DNA of 64,000 nt from Sphagnum compactum (lineage: Eukaryota > Bryophyta > Sphagnopsida > Sphagnales). The notes beneath the pieces were generated by a model, which was not told the DNA's origin, searched no databases, and was given only the letters and a program-made list of their open reading frames with translations. The position numbers and the translations under genes are program-made. Within the stretch, counting starts at the first letter, position 1, and every line of letters starts with the position of its first letter. The stretch is from positions 5,828,001 through 5,892,000 of the forward strand of contig OZ234494.1 of the NCBI GenBank assembly GCA_965153455.1, written 5' to 3'. Shown one piece after another: positions 21,247 through 32,980 of this stretch.

Positions 21247-24200
21247 TCACAGCTTGTCCTGTTCGATGCTTGAAGTGCCTTTCAGCTTCAATGTCTTCTG
21301 CTTCATGGGCTTGTGAACTTTGAAAGTCTGAGATTGGATCTTGTCTGCTTTATCCAAGCCTGTAGACTGCTGCCACACCCGGCATCCGATCTTCTGTTTT
21401 GTGGGCACTTGACACACACCTCCTGATATGCAAGGATTCTCAAAACATGATAGACTTTTTTCACCTGCCCTATGTGATTGAAAGCCTTGATGATCCGGAT
21501 TGCAAGAGTACACTGAAGGTTGCCCTGTTGTTCCTTCTAGTTGTTGATTTTGCAAGGACCTGTGCTTCAAATCTGGTGGACAGCCCAGTACTTCAGATGA
21601 TTTTGACAAACTCTTTCCAGCACATACCTTACTGATTGGACCTATGAGCTCAGATTTCTTTGAGCTACTTAATGGTGAGTCCTCCCGAGAGTCTGCTATG
21701 GAATCATACTGAAGATGCTCCTTGGAGTCCTCAAGGATAGTCTCTTGCAGCCTTGCCAGTCTGAAATTGAGTTCCACAGGGCACCCAAGCGCCACTTGAA
21801 AAGCATGGCATGTGCCACTCTGTAACCTTTCTGCCCTTGCTTTGTGCTCTGGATGCTGGAACTCCACATGAGCAACCGCATATGTATTGTCTGAAGCATA
21901 AAACAAATAGCATGCCGCAAACAAGGATTAAGACTACATTTTAAAATATGAATAAACTGAGTATTGCATGCACTTCTGTTTGGGTGAAAACTAAAGATTG
22001 AGACAGTTTCACACATATTGCATGTTGAAACAGGTTCACTTATCTAGCTGCAGGTATTGTTCTTACTCAGACATGCTGAATTCATAATCAGTATGTGAAA
22101 CACAAAGAAGTTTGCAGACATCGTTCAAGAGAACATGGAGAGCTGACACCTTCTCTTCACAATCTGGCCAGAACAAATGAGGAGGAGAAGAAAAGTACAG
22201 AACATACCATTTGCCACAGATAGAGAAACCAATGATCCTTCGGCCTGCATGAGCTGCCTCAACACATCAGACCGATAACTATGCAGGACCTTTGTCCACA
22301 CATCTTTCAGTTCTCCATAACCAAGCAGGTGAAAGTCACAGGATTTTGCAAGCACTTGGTGGCCATCGTAGAGCAAGTTGGAACTAGATTGCAGAACCTC
22401 CTCTGATGAACTGTTTCTGGCTCTTAGTAAGGGCGAATGGGCAGGGTGAACTTTGGCCTCCGATTGAGCTATGACTGATTGAACGCACCTCCTACCTTCT
22501 GAAGGTGTCAAGGACTGCAGTCTCTCTTCTTCATTTTGATAATAAGCCATATGTGACATCTGCGGTGGCAATTGAGGGTGTCGATAGTGAGCCTGATGTC
22601 GGTGCACCTCTATATCTCTGAAATTTGGCAGCCTTGGAGTATAGGGCTCTCTAGGAATCACAGTTTCCAAGGTCTCAAATGCAATGGGACTCGGTGCCAT
22701 ACTGGTATCAACAGAGGAAGGAACATAGGATCGATCTGGGGCAAACTGCAACAGTGCAGCAGTTAGCCATGTAGGTCGGTCATGTGATACACGTAACTGC
22801 TTCTCAGATTCTAATAGAATCTTCAATGCTTGACGTAGTTGATGTTGCTCTTCCCTGCTCGCTGATAAGAGTTAGCAGCATACCCAATGTCAGCTAGAGA
22901 ATCCAAACAACATTATCAAGCATGTCAAAAGTGTTCAAGGTGTTGTTCTTTTTTGTCTTCAGTTTGCTATGATCAAAATTGGGGCCAGTCACCAACAAGG
23001 GTAAACTTTTGCTTATCTGTATTGATGATTAACTGTGCTAATAAATGCAGTTGGACAGAGAAAATTGCACATTAAATGCATCACCTACAGAGATCACGTC
23101 TGAAGAAACCACCCTTAGAACGCATCTCACGGTGTATGTCAAAGCTTCCACCCAGAATATTGGTGATGAGAGATGCTAGTTGTGCAACCAATGACAACGC
23201 ATCCACCCCAAGGTCCAAAAGCTCTCGTGTGCATCTCACTGTGTTTACAGCATCTGCTGACAGTGCTAAATCGAGCAGATCCAGTAGCATGTCATCAGGA
23301 ATGAGTCCCACCTGAAAACAAATACAATGAATGCCCTCAAACCAACAAAATTGAACAAAATGTCCCTCATCATATACCCATGCAATTGCAGGGAAATCTC
23401 TACAACAACAATTTGAAGGTGAAAAACAACATTAGTAAGTGCAGCCATAACCTTATGAGAGTGGCTCACAAAGTGTCAGACCATCACTTTCATCATGAAT
23501 TGCAGTGACAAGCTGCCATGACCACCCACAGACTTCATCTGCTCCCAACAGTGGGTGTAGAGATACATGATATGTATCTCAGGCAAAGATTTATACAAAG
23601 CCCATGTCCTGAGTTTCTGTCCCACATTCCCAACAGGAAGCATCCATCGTAATGTTGGCTAGCATTCGAGAGACCAAATGCCACACATCAGCATGCTAAA
23701 ACTTCATTACCTGAACCCTGTTCTCAAATCCATGTGGGGAGGAGAGGCAGACCAACTTACAAGCTCCTGAACAATGGCCAAGGAGACTTTATTGTCCAGA
23801 AGACTGAGTTGATCTAGAGTGCTTTCTGCATCTCGCAAGGATCCATCAGCTCTCGATGCAATCAATGACAAAGCTGCCACATCCACCTCAAGATTCTCCT
23901 TCGCAGCCAGCATCTGCAACCGGCTAATTATCTCTGCATCTTTCACTTTTCCAAAAAGAAACTTCTGGCACCTGCATATCATGAGCAATTTGTGTAAACA
24001 CACACACAACCAGAAGCGAAAAAATACAACAGAAATCACGACCCATTTGAAAACACAACCAACCAGAAGCAAAAAGATGCAACGGAAATCACGACCCATT
24101 TGTAAACGCAAACAAACAGAAGCAAAACATACCAAAGAATTCCTGACACATCTGTAAACACAAACAACCAAAAGCAAAAACATGCAATCTAATTCATGGC

Positions 24201-26884
24201 ACATTTGTACCATCTTTGTGACTTGGCTGTGAGTGAATGAATGGGTGCTACAATTTCCCATGGCAAGTGATGACCTGACAATATTACCTGGAAGTGGCTG
24301 TAAGAGGGAGACGTTCAGGATTAGTGGTAATGAGAATGAGAACAATATCTGGTGGCGGGTCCTCCAAAAACTTGAGGAATGTACTCCACATCTCAGGAGT
24401 GAGAAAATCACATCCCTCAACAATGAAGACTTGGTAACGGGAGTGAGAGGGGAATGGGGAGGAGCTCATACTGCTCAACAAGGCTCTCATGTGCTCAATC
24501 TCTAGCTCATTTGCTGCATTGACTTCCCTTACATGGAAACTCATGTTGAGAGCAAAAGATGCTGTGCATTCCTTGCAAAGTCCACAGGGGCGACGATGTG
24601 GTTCTGTTGCTAAACATACAAGAGCTGCTGCAAATACCCTTGCAGCACTCGTCTTTCCTGTTCCTCGAGGTCCGCTGAAGAGATATACGGGTGCAACTCT
24701 CCCCTTTGTGATTGCACTCACAAGAGATCTCACCACAAGGGTTTGTCCCACCAGATCCTTGAAGGATTTTGGTCTGTATTTGTGACACAATCTTTGATGC
24801 AGCAGCCCTTGTTCTTGTTCTTGTGCTTCTTCTTCTTCCTTCTTTGCAAGAAATCCTTGAGGAGGACCTCCTCTGTCATCTGGAAGTTTCCTTTGTGAGG
24901 AGATAGCCCCTGTAGCCGCCGACCTCCTCCTGCTTGGTCTTTCTCCTGCTCTTCTTCGAGATCTCGCCATCTCCTCCAGTTTCTTGCCCCGATCTGCTGC
25001 TCCTTGTTGAAGAACTCCACCTAAGTAAGAATGCAGCGGTCTCGGAGGAGAAGGGGAGTTCTTCTTCTTCTTCTTCTTCTTCTTCTTCTTCTCTATTGTT
25101 GTGTTGTTGGAAGCAGGTGCTGCCTCCTCCTCAGCGCAGCTTCGCGATCCGTTTCTTCTTGCTCCTCCTCCTTGTTGTTGCGGCTGCTGCTGCAGCTTCG
25201 TGTTTTCCTTCTTGTTGATTCTCTTCTTCTTCTTTCCCACAGGAAGCACACATGATTCGAAGAAGCAGCCTCTGCTGCGCAGAAAGGCGAAGAAGAGTCT
25301 CTTGTTCTTTGTCTTGGCTTTGTACTTGCGAAGAAGACGTGACCAGTAGCAACGCAGCAACAGCAGCAACCCGCCGCGACGTCGTGGTTGTTGTTTCCGT
25401 GGGAGACGACTCGAAACTTCCGGCTCGTCGTCATCGTCGTCAACATTCGTGGTGAGCGCAATGCGAGCTTCTTCACCGTAACAATCGCCGCCGCCTGATG
25501 ACGATTTTTGGCTCTTGGTCCGTCGTCGAACATGCGAGGAGGAGCACACTCTCCTGAGATTCAATCCATTCTGTCGCGGCGTCTTCTTCTTCTTCACGGG
25601 ATCTCCTCTTCTTCCAAAGGGAGACGCAGAGTTGGACATCCGTGAAGATGTTTCTTCTTCTTCAACCGATTCTTCTTGCACAACAGAAGAATTGTGCTTG
25701 CCTTCTTCTTCCTGACTCTCAAGCCATCTCTCTTCTTCCTCTTGGCCTTGACGATCTCGCATTCCTTGCAACGTACGAGCATCATATGCTGGGCTGGTGA
25801 GCTCTGAAACATAGAAAGAGTGGTGAGGATAAGCGGCGCAAGGAAGCAGGCGAGTCTCGGACATCATCATCAACCTCCTGGCGTTGTTTTCTGCATCATC
25901 ATCATCATCTCCTTGCCCTCCTTCTCCTCCATCTCCGTGTCTGTACGCTTCCTCCTCGACTCTTCTTTGGGCGCATTGCTGTGGAGGTTCATCATCATCA
26001 TCGTGGCATCGCCGATCGTTTCCTCCTCTTCTGCCGTTCAAATCCACAATCGCTTGTGCTTGAACTGATCCTCCTGCCTCAGCCGCTCTTCCTCTGTCTC
26101 CTCCGTCTGCCGCTGGTCCGCCATCTCTATATTCCTTTCCTTTTGCTGCATTGTCGTCTTTCCCGCCGATCTCCTGAGTCGTAATTCTGCAGCCTGCTGC
26201 AAGCGTTCTCGCACCATCGCTGCTGCCAGCAGCAGCAGGAGCTCCTCCTAATCGCCATTGCCTATTGCTTAGCTGATGATGATCTCCAGCTCCTACGCCT
26301 CCTCCTCCTCCTCCTCCTCTCCTGATCTTGCTGCTTCTTCTAGTCTTCTTCTTCTTCGCTACAAGCGGTTGTGAAAGCTCGTTTCCGAACGTTGTCGCCA
26401 TCATCATCATCATCCCGGCTCCTGCTGCTGCAGCATTGTTGTTGTTTCTGGAGCTCACTCTGGTCACACAGCTGCTGCCGTTGTCTTCCTCCAAGAGCGT
26501 GTCGAAGGAGGAGAGAGTGGAAGGATCTTGCAACGACCTCACTTTCTTCACCGCTGCTGTCAGTTCGCGCATCAGCTCCACTTGCGGAGACCTGATGATC
26601 CTACTCGACATCTCCTTCTCCTGCTGTTGCTGCACTTCCGCTAGTCTCTTCTGCTGCATCGTCTCCCGCCGCGACCTACGGCTTCTTCTCTTCTGGATAC
26701 CGGGAACAATAACGACATCTTGCTGCTTCTTCAATTGAAAAAGATTATCATCATCATCTTCTTCTTCTTCACTCAAGTCACACACATTGTGCTGCGGCAT
26801 CTTCGCAAGCAGAGAATAAGAGAGAGCTCCGTCTGGAGAAGCGCCATTGCCATAAGAAGTACAGAGCATCACTCTCTTCCCCAT
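21247..26884 (-). CDS. STI: STICHEL-like protein (DNA polymerase III gamma/tau AAA+ family)
   Basis: STICHEL and its paralogues control trichome branching in Arabidopsis; they carry a clamp-loader-like AAA+ core but are not shown to load clamps. Five minus-strand exons join in frame to 1,442 residues: 26884-24288, 23971-23761, 23311-23089, 22861-22208 and 21890-21247 (TGA). The AAA+ core begins near residue 700: HKYRPKSFKDLVGQ, P-loop SGPRGTGKTSAAR (about 740), a Cys set ending CGLCKEC, Walker B position FIVEGCD (degenerate, no DE), and arginine finger SRC formed across the first splice. The next exons give RADGSLRDAESTLDQLSLL, LLDLALSADAVNTVR and SEKQLRVSHDRPTWLTAALLQ, all close to STICHEL. 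An N-terminal ELTAAVKKVRSLQDPSTLSS resembles the STICHEL start. ATG at 26882-26884 is the first in-frame ATG. The protein is longer than STICHEL (about 1,200) because of low-complexity inserts. Confidence 0.9.
23985..24215. repeat. Four-copy ~54 bp tandem repeat in STICHEL-like intron 1
   Basis: Units containing GTAAACACAAACAACCAGAAGC-like sequence then AAAAATGCAACGGAAATCACG-like sequence start near 23,993, 24,049, 24,105 and 24,153. They fill most of the intron between exons 26884-24288 and 23971-23761. Confidence 0.8.
25055..25095. repeat. (TTC)n trinucleotide run coding for polylysine
   Basis: A TTC/TCT run on the plus strand reads as an uninterrupted lysine tract on the minus strand inside the first STICHEL-like exon. 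It is one of many trinucleotide runs (GAT, GGA, CAG, AAC types) between 24,800 and 26,800. Confidence 0.9.
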
Positions 26885-27380
26885 ATCCTCCACAGTTGCA
26901 ACACATGACGACGACGACGATGATCAACTGCGTGCAACAACATTACAAAAACAACGACTACTACATCTTTTCTGCATGTACGCTGTTTTCTTCTTCTTTC
27001 CTGCCTTCTTCCCCTTCTTCCAAACTTTGTTCTGCAAAAAACCTGGTGTCGCAGCTGCTGACATTCATTCTCAACTCTACGGGAAACATCTGCACAGTGT
27101 TTGACAAAAGAAGATGACTTCAGCAGATGCCACTCCAGCGTGCAAAAAACCAATTGCTGAAAACACACGGGGAAGCACAACTGCTGCAGGAGATGCAGTT
27201 TTTCTTCTCTGCAAACACCAGTGCTGGTGGTGGTGTACTTTTTGCTGCAAGTTTGTTCTTGTCTCTGGGTGGTGTCGTGTACTTGTTTACTACTGGTTTT
27301 TCTTCCCTGCATTAAAGACAAAAAAGAAGCTCTCTGATGGACAAAAAACACCACATGATTCTGATGATTTTGCTTTCTGC
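26885..27380 (-). promoter_or_regulatory. Upstream region of the STICHEL-like gene
   Basis: This is sequence directly 5' of the STICHEL-like start codon on the minus strand, expected to hold leader and proximal promoter. No TATA box or other element could be assigned with confidence. Confidence 0.3.
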
Positions 27381-27880
27381 TGCTGATGATGGTGACGATG
27401 ATGGTGATGATGCTGCTGCTGCTCCTCCTCCTCCTCCTCCTGATGATAATGGTGATGATGATGCCGCTTCCTCCTGCTGCTGCTCCTGATGGTAATGGTG
27501 ATGCTTCTTCTGCTGCTCTCTATGATAATGGAGATGATGATGCTGCTCCTCCTCCTCCTGATGATAATGGGTGTTGCTTCTGCTGCTGCTCCTCTTGATA
27601 CGCTAATGGTGATGATGATGCCGCTCCTCCTCCTGATGGTGATGGTTGATGGTGATGATGATGCGAAACCCTAAACCCTCCTTCTCCTCCTGCTGGCTGG
27701 TGGTGATAATGCTGCTAAACCTTAAACCCTAATCCTCCCTCCTCCTGATCCTGTTGCTGCATTTGATGGTGATGATGCTGTTGCATTTGATGCTGAAGAT
27801 TATTGTGATGATAGTGATGGTGATGATGCTGTTGCATTTGATGCTGAAGATTATTGTGATGATAGTGATGGTGATGATTT
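27381..27880. repeat. GAT/CTC/TGC compound minisatellite
   Basis: Interrupted runs of GATGATGATG, CTCCTCCTCC and TGCTGCTGC alternate in a repeating pattern, followed by two 51 bp copies containing TTGCATTTGATGCTGAAGAT at 27,781 and 27,832. AAACCCTAA-like words occur at about 27,665 and 27,720. It lies 0.5-1 kb upstream of the STICHEL-like gene. Confidence 0.8.
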
Positions 27881-27889
27881 TATGTGTAT

Positions 27890-28094
27890 GGTAATGCCCA
27901 AGGAGTGGGGTGTTTCTGGAATAAGCGCTGTCCCAAGGTGGAGTTGAGGAGCGCTTATGTCGAGAACACCTTGCGGGGCTCACCCAAGGTGGAGTTGAGG
28001 AGTGCTTATGTTGAGAACACCTTGCGGGGCTCGCCCAAGGTGGAGTTGAGGAGCTCTATGTCAAGAACACCTTGCTGGGTCCAAGGGCATTACC
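27890..28094. mobile_element. Short inverted-repeat (MITE-like) element with internal 51 bp tandem repeats
   Basis: GGTAATGCCC at 27,890-27,899 is matched by its exact reverse complement GGGCATTACC at 28,085-28,094. Inside are three 51 bp units starting CCCAAGGTGGAGTTGAGGAG at 27,932, 27,983 and 28,034. Each unit has CAAGGTG and CACCTTG arms, so each can fold by itself. No clear target-site duplication was found, so mobility is inferred. Confidence 0.55.
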
Positions 28095-28736
28095 CTGCAT
28101 ACAGTAGCACTGGTACCAAAAATTTCTTTTTTCATTTTTGCCTGTGATAATATACCCAGTGGATATCAGGGGGGAAAGAACGAAGAAGAGTGGCTAGGCA
28201 TTTGGCGAGGCATTTCAAAAAACAGAACACCCACTCCATTGCAAAGGACAGGTTCCATTTCATAAACTTGCCCTCCAGATACACTAGAAGAGTTATGCAG
28301 GTACTTGATGTACTTATGGACACATACATACATGCTGGGAACAGGCCATTGTGAGCTTGGTGAGTGCCCTGGTAAAATGCCATTGTGCCTGATGATGATG
28401 AGGTGCATTATAAGGGATTTGGACGAAGTCTAGTAGGGCAAGTCAAAATTTCTGAAAGGGTAGCCACATGGACATCTAGCACGGCCCATAGAATAATGGT
28501 TTTCATGACTTTGTACAAACCTGGATTTTTGAACAATGGTTAGGTCAAGTAGATCCAAGAAGACCCATCCACTGTGGCTTGTAAGGGGACTCAGAAAAGG
28601 CTCGAAACAAGCCAAATGGAAACCATTATGTAACTCGTGAACAACATACAGATTGAACAAGCAAGAATGCTCATGGACTGAACTTGGCAGCAACTGCTAG
28701 TGCTGCGGCACATGTGCATGTGAGTTTTTGTTTGTT
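28095..28736. other. Unassigned intergenic stretch
   Basis: No open frame with family resemblance, no strong repeat and no RNA gene were recognised here. Confidence 0.4.
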
Positions 28737-30233
28737 TGGCCTTGCCTACCAAGAGAAAGATATATAGTGTTCAGATTCATTATAGAGTATAGTAGCTTAA
28801 GAAATTTTGGTCCCTAGGTAGGAGGTCTATTTTGATATGAGGATTTTTGAAAGCTGATATTTTGGCTTGTGTTGAAACTTGAGATTAGTTTATAGAGTTA
28901 TGATATCTTGAAGGATTTTTGGTTTCGTTTTAGAGGATTTTTTTTTGAAAGATTACATTTTTGCATGGTGAAATATTTGAATTTTCATCATTCGTCTTTT
29001 GCCTTAAGATACTTTTTAATGTAAATGGCAAGGCCACAGTGTGACACACCCCTTGTTGTGTTTTGTTTGTTATTCTTCATATCACAAACCGTGTGTGTCG
29101 GTGTGTGTGTGTGTGAGAGAGAGAGAGATGTGTTCATGAGAGAAAAAAATGATAATGAAAATGTTTGTCAGCTGGCTTTCTTTGCACATGTGTGTGATTA
29201 GGTGCATGTTTTGTTTCTTTTCACCCATGAGACTATTTTTGTCTCCTTTTTCAAAGTATTTTTTTTAACCTCGAGGCTTGAATATACATACATTACATTC
29301 ATATATGTCTACATGGGAGGATCTCTTATTGCTTCACTTTTTGTTAATTGTTTTGGTAGTCTGAAGGTGTGACATGCTCCATATGTTATGTATTAAAGAA
29401 AACCCTAATCTAGTTAGGGTTAGGTGTTTCAATTAGCCTTCCAAAAACCCATATCCGTATATATATGATCCTATTATAAAGGACAAACATGTGTTGAGTT
29501 TATGTAGTGATACAAGATTTGTCACTCCTAAATTCATGATTTTTGCATCACTAAGGTCATGGTCGATATTGTGGACTCTAGGATTATATGACGGCCTTTA
29601 GTTGTGTCCTTAAACCCTAAACCCCAACTAAAGGGCGTCATGGGTAGACCATAGTGCATCCATTACACCATCGTTCAATAGCCAGGTTTGTCAAGTCTCT
29701 CATGAATAATTATTTAAATTTGAAATTTCCATTTCAACAACTAAAATATTCCAAATATTTCAAAAAATATGTATTATTTTGCTTCACCAAAATAAAAATC
29801 TTTTGAGAAAAAAAATTTGATTTAAAAAATAATAATCCCTAAAAAACATTACTTTTGATTGGAAATTTTACAATTAATAATAAGGGGTGTGTCACACTAC
29901 GGTGGCCTTGCCATATTTACATTGAAAAACTATATCTTAAGGCAAAAAGAAAAATTGATGGAAATTCAAATATATTTCACCATGCAAAAAACATAAATCT
30001 TTCAAAAAAATTCCTCTAAAACAAACCAAAAATCCTTCAAGAGATATCATAACCCCATACCTAATCTCAAGTTTCAACACAAGCCAAAACATCATCTTTC
30101 AAAAAACCCTCATATAAAAACAGACCTACTTACTAGGGTTTAGGGTTTAGGGGCCAAAAGCCCTGAAGCTACTACTAGACTCTATAATGAATCTAAACAC
30201 AATATCCTGGCCTTGGTAGTAGGCAAAGGCCAA
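28737..30233. mobile_element. Long-inverted-repeat DNA element, about 1.5 kb
   Basis: The left arm (about 28,737-29,055) runs from GGCCTTGCCTACC to CACAGTGTGACACACCCC. The right arm (about 29,882-30,233) is its diverged reverse complement, from GGGGTGTGTCACAC to CCTTGGTAGTAGGCAAAGG. Arms of ~320-350 bp around an ~830 bp centre are typical of foldback or Mutator-like non-autonomous elements. No transposase coding was seen. The centre carries a copy of a second AT-rich repeat (about 29,690-29,870), and the right arm contains two TTTAGGG units. Confidence 0.75.
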
Positions 30234-30641
30234 TAAACTGTTGTATTGGAATGCTCAATCACATGAATGATTGACTTTGTTTTTGTTTTGTTTTGTTTTC
30301 TTCATCAAGGGAGAATCAATCTGTGCTTGTCTGCTCCCAGCTTTCTAAGATTTTCTCTTTCCCATGGAAGATTTTAGCACAACAAAAAAGCTGAAGCTTC
30401 AAAATTTGCACTTGGTGGGTCATCATAAGTACTACTGGAAGCACCCACAATCCAATGCAAAGTTCAAAAATGGGTTTCAGCTACTTACCAGAAAAAACAA
30501 ACACACAACTTCTGACATTCTAATACCCTATTCTCTATTATTGGATTGTTTTCCAGACTCTTCCTTCTTCTAAGTTCTCACACTCCTCTCTGCTAGCCTA
30601 CAATGTATTAACAATCTGTGCATTGACCAACAAGATCCACA

Positions 30642-30683
<42 letters not shown>

Positions 30684-32744
30684 CTTATATATAACTTAGA
30701 TCACCAAATTATCATTGGAGTTTGGAATGTTGGGAAGTTTATTTTTTGGGTTTTTGTAGCTACTTTGATAACAACTTTCTCTGTTCTTCTGGGTTTTGGC
30801 AAAGTTTTGAAATCAAAGAACCCCCAGTTCTTTGTGTATTCTAAGAAAAACATTATAACCAATCGGTCTTTGGATTTCAAGACATTTTCAAAGAACCTGT
30901 GGGGGGTTTTTCCTGAAATAACCAGCAAGGCAAAGAACCCGGGTGGTTCAAGGTAGTAGGTTCTTTGACAGGTTCTTCTTTGGGGCTTTTTTAGAACCGT
31001 GGTTCTGGGTCCAAAATCCAGTTCATTGCTTTTTTGAGAACCATCGGTCATGGGTTTATATACCCTAAACCCTTTAGGTTCCAGTTCCTTACACCCTGTT
31101 AAGTACCCACTGAGGAGGACTCCAAATTTCCTCCTCCCAACCATCCCCACATTTGATATGTTTATCATCAAATGCGAAGACATGAGACATGCATGCTACA
31201 AGTGTAAAAATCATCTATGGCGTGTGCTAATTTGTTTGCTCTATTGAAAAGTAGAGCTCCTTTGGGTGTCTAAAAGTAATGACCTAACTTGTAAGAGCAT
31301 AAAATAAATGAACTTCAAGGGAGAATGTAATATGTATGTGTGTACTTACACACAATGTAGACATTTTATTTTTCAAACAAGTTTTCTATTTTCAATCTCA
31401 TTGTTACCAAATACTCACTGTGTCATTCACTTATGAGTATAATTTGAACCCTATTTTATTCTTTAATAATTTCAAATTACTGATGTGGAAATTGAAGTAG
31501 CTTTCAACTTTATTTACACAATGCATTATAATGTATTAGTGATTTTTTTGGCGTTTCTTCAATTATCAACATGGTACATGAGTTGTTACCAAAACTTTTC
31601 CCTCCCTCATGTTTCCAAAGGGAAGATGATGAAAGTCTGGAGACGAACAACCGCTGACACTCATTGTGTGAACTACTACCCGTTTGGGACCAATCCTACT
31701 GAGCAATGAAGAAGGTCCTTTCTTCCTGGACAAAATTAGACAGAAACAACCATCCATCCATCCAGTTCCTGTAAAGCCGTAACTAGTTGGGCTTTAAAGT
31801 ACTCAGATTGGAATGTGATGAACACTTCTCTCTCTCTCTCTCTCCAACAAAAAGCTGCTCTCTCTCTCTCTCTCTTCGGTATTCAGAACAAGCTACTCAT
31901 AATAATCGTGTAATTGCAGCTCTTGCCCCCACCCCCCTTATAATGATGGCAAGTTCAAACTCCAAACAAACCCAAAGAGTTTAAAATTTTGGAAAAAAAT
32001 GTTTCATGAAGTTCCCAACAGAATTTTTTCAACTCAAAGTGAAACACTAACACACGGAGCTCGTGAACATTATTAACTCCCAAGTTCAAAGTTCAAATCA
32101 AACCAGCAACAAACAAACAAACAGGCAAAAAGAGGCGTATCTTAAGGGAAAAGAAGAGTCGTGGAAACTCAAATATTTCCCCATGCGAAAACATACCATA
32201 GTTACCTTGGCCATTTCAACACAATGTCCATTGAGAATAATTAATTAATTAATTTTGAAAATTTTATTTCAACAAAATGGAATAATATTCCTAAATATTT
32301 ACTAGTTTCCTACACAATATTTTTTTTTTTGGTTTGGAAGAAAGAAATAATTTTCGAGAATTTCAACATTTCTAAAATGCAATGTAATTAGTGTCAAATT
32401 GGCCAAGGTACTAAGGATGATGGCATGGGATGGATGGGGGGACCGGATGGGGTGTGGAGAGAAGGTCTACTATGTATGTTTGGATGGATATGCAATTCTT
32501 TTAGGAAATTTTCAATATGGTTTTTTGGGCCTCTTGAATGGATTTGTCAGATACTCAGTTGCCGAGAGTACTCTCGTAGTTAAATAAATAAATAAATAAA
32601 TATTCACTCATGGACAACTCGGATGAGAACAGTGTACAATTTACATTATTATTATTAATTATTTTTAGAGTACATTTGCTGAAAAGGAAAGCTGCTTTTG
32701 CTGTCCATAAAGAAACTTCTATCCATGTACATACAAAACAAACA
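30234..32744. other. AT-rich intergenic DNA with simple repeats
   Basis: Contents are a (CA)n run at about 30,650-30,681, a stretch at 30,720-31,140 with repeated GGTTCTT/AAGAACC words, (CT)n at 31,829-31,843 and 31,858-31,874, and a fragment at about 32,130-32,190 resembling the right arm of the 28.7 kb element. From 32,195 there is a copy of the repeat beginning CCTTGGCCATTTCAACACA. No gene was recognised. Confidence 0.5.
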
Positions 32745-32980
32745 AGGGATGTGTCACACTTGCCATTTACATTAAAAAATTGTATCTTAAGGCCAAAAAA
32801 AGAAGAATTATGAAAACTCAAATTATATAATTTCACCATGCAAAAAATATATAATCTTCAAAAAAAAAATCCACTTAAAAAAAAACCAAAATCCTTCAAG
32901 ATATTATTATAACTCTATAAATTAATCTCTAGTTTCAACACAAGCCAAAATATCATCTTTCACAAACCCTCATAAAAGGG
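32745..32980. repeat. Solo arm of the long-inverted-repeat family
   Basis: From ATGTGTCACACTTGCCATTT through CACAAGCCAAAATATCATC to CCTCATAAAA the sequence follows the right arm at 29,882-30,120 in the same orientation. A partner left arm was not seen nearby. Confidence 0.75.

Noticed and set aside
21696-22016. Minus-strand frames overlapping the last STICHEL-like exon
   Set aside because: They are alternative frames of the real exon 21,890-21,247.
30701-31183. 160-codon minus-strand open frame
   Set aside because: Repeated AAGAACC words explain the openness; no protein family was recognised and it overlaps the (CA)n-flanked spacer.
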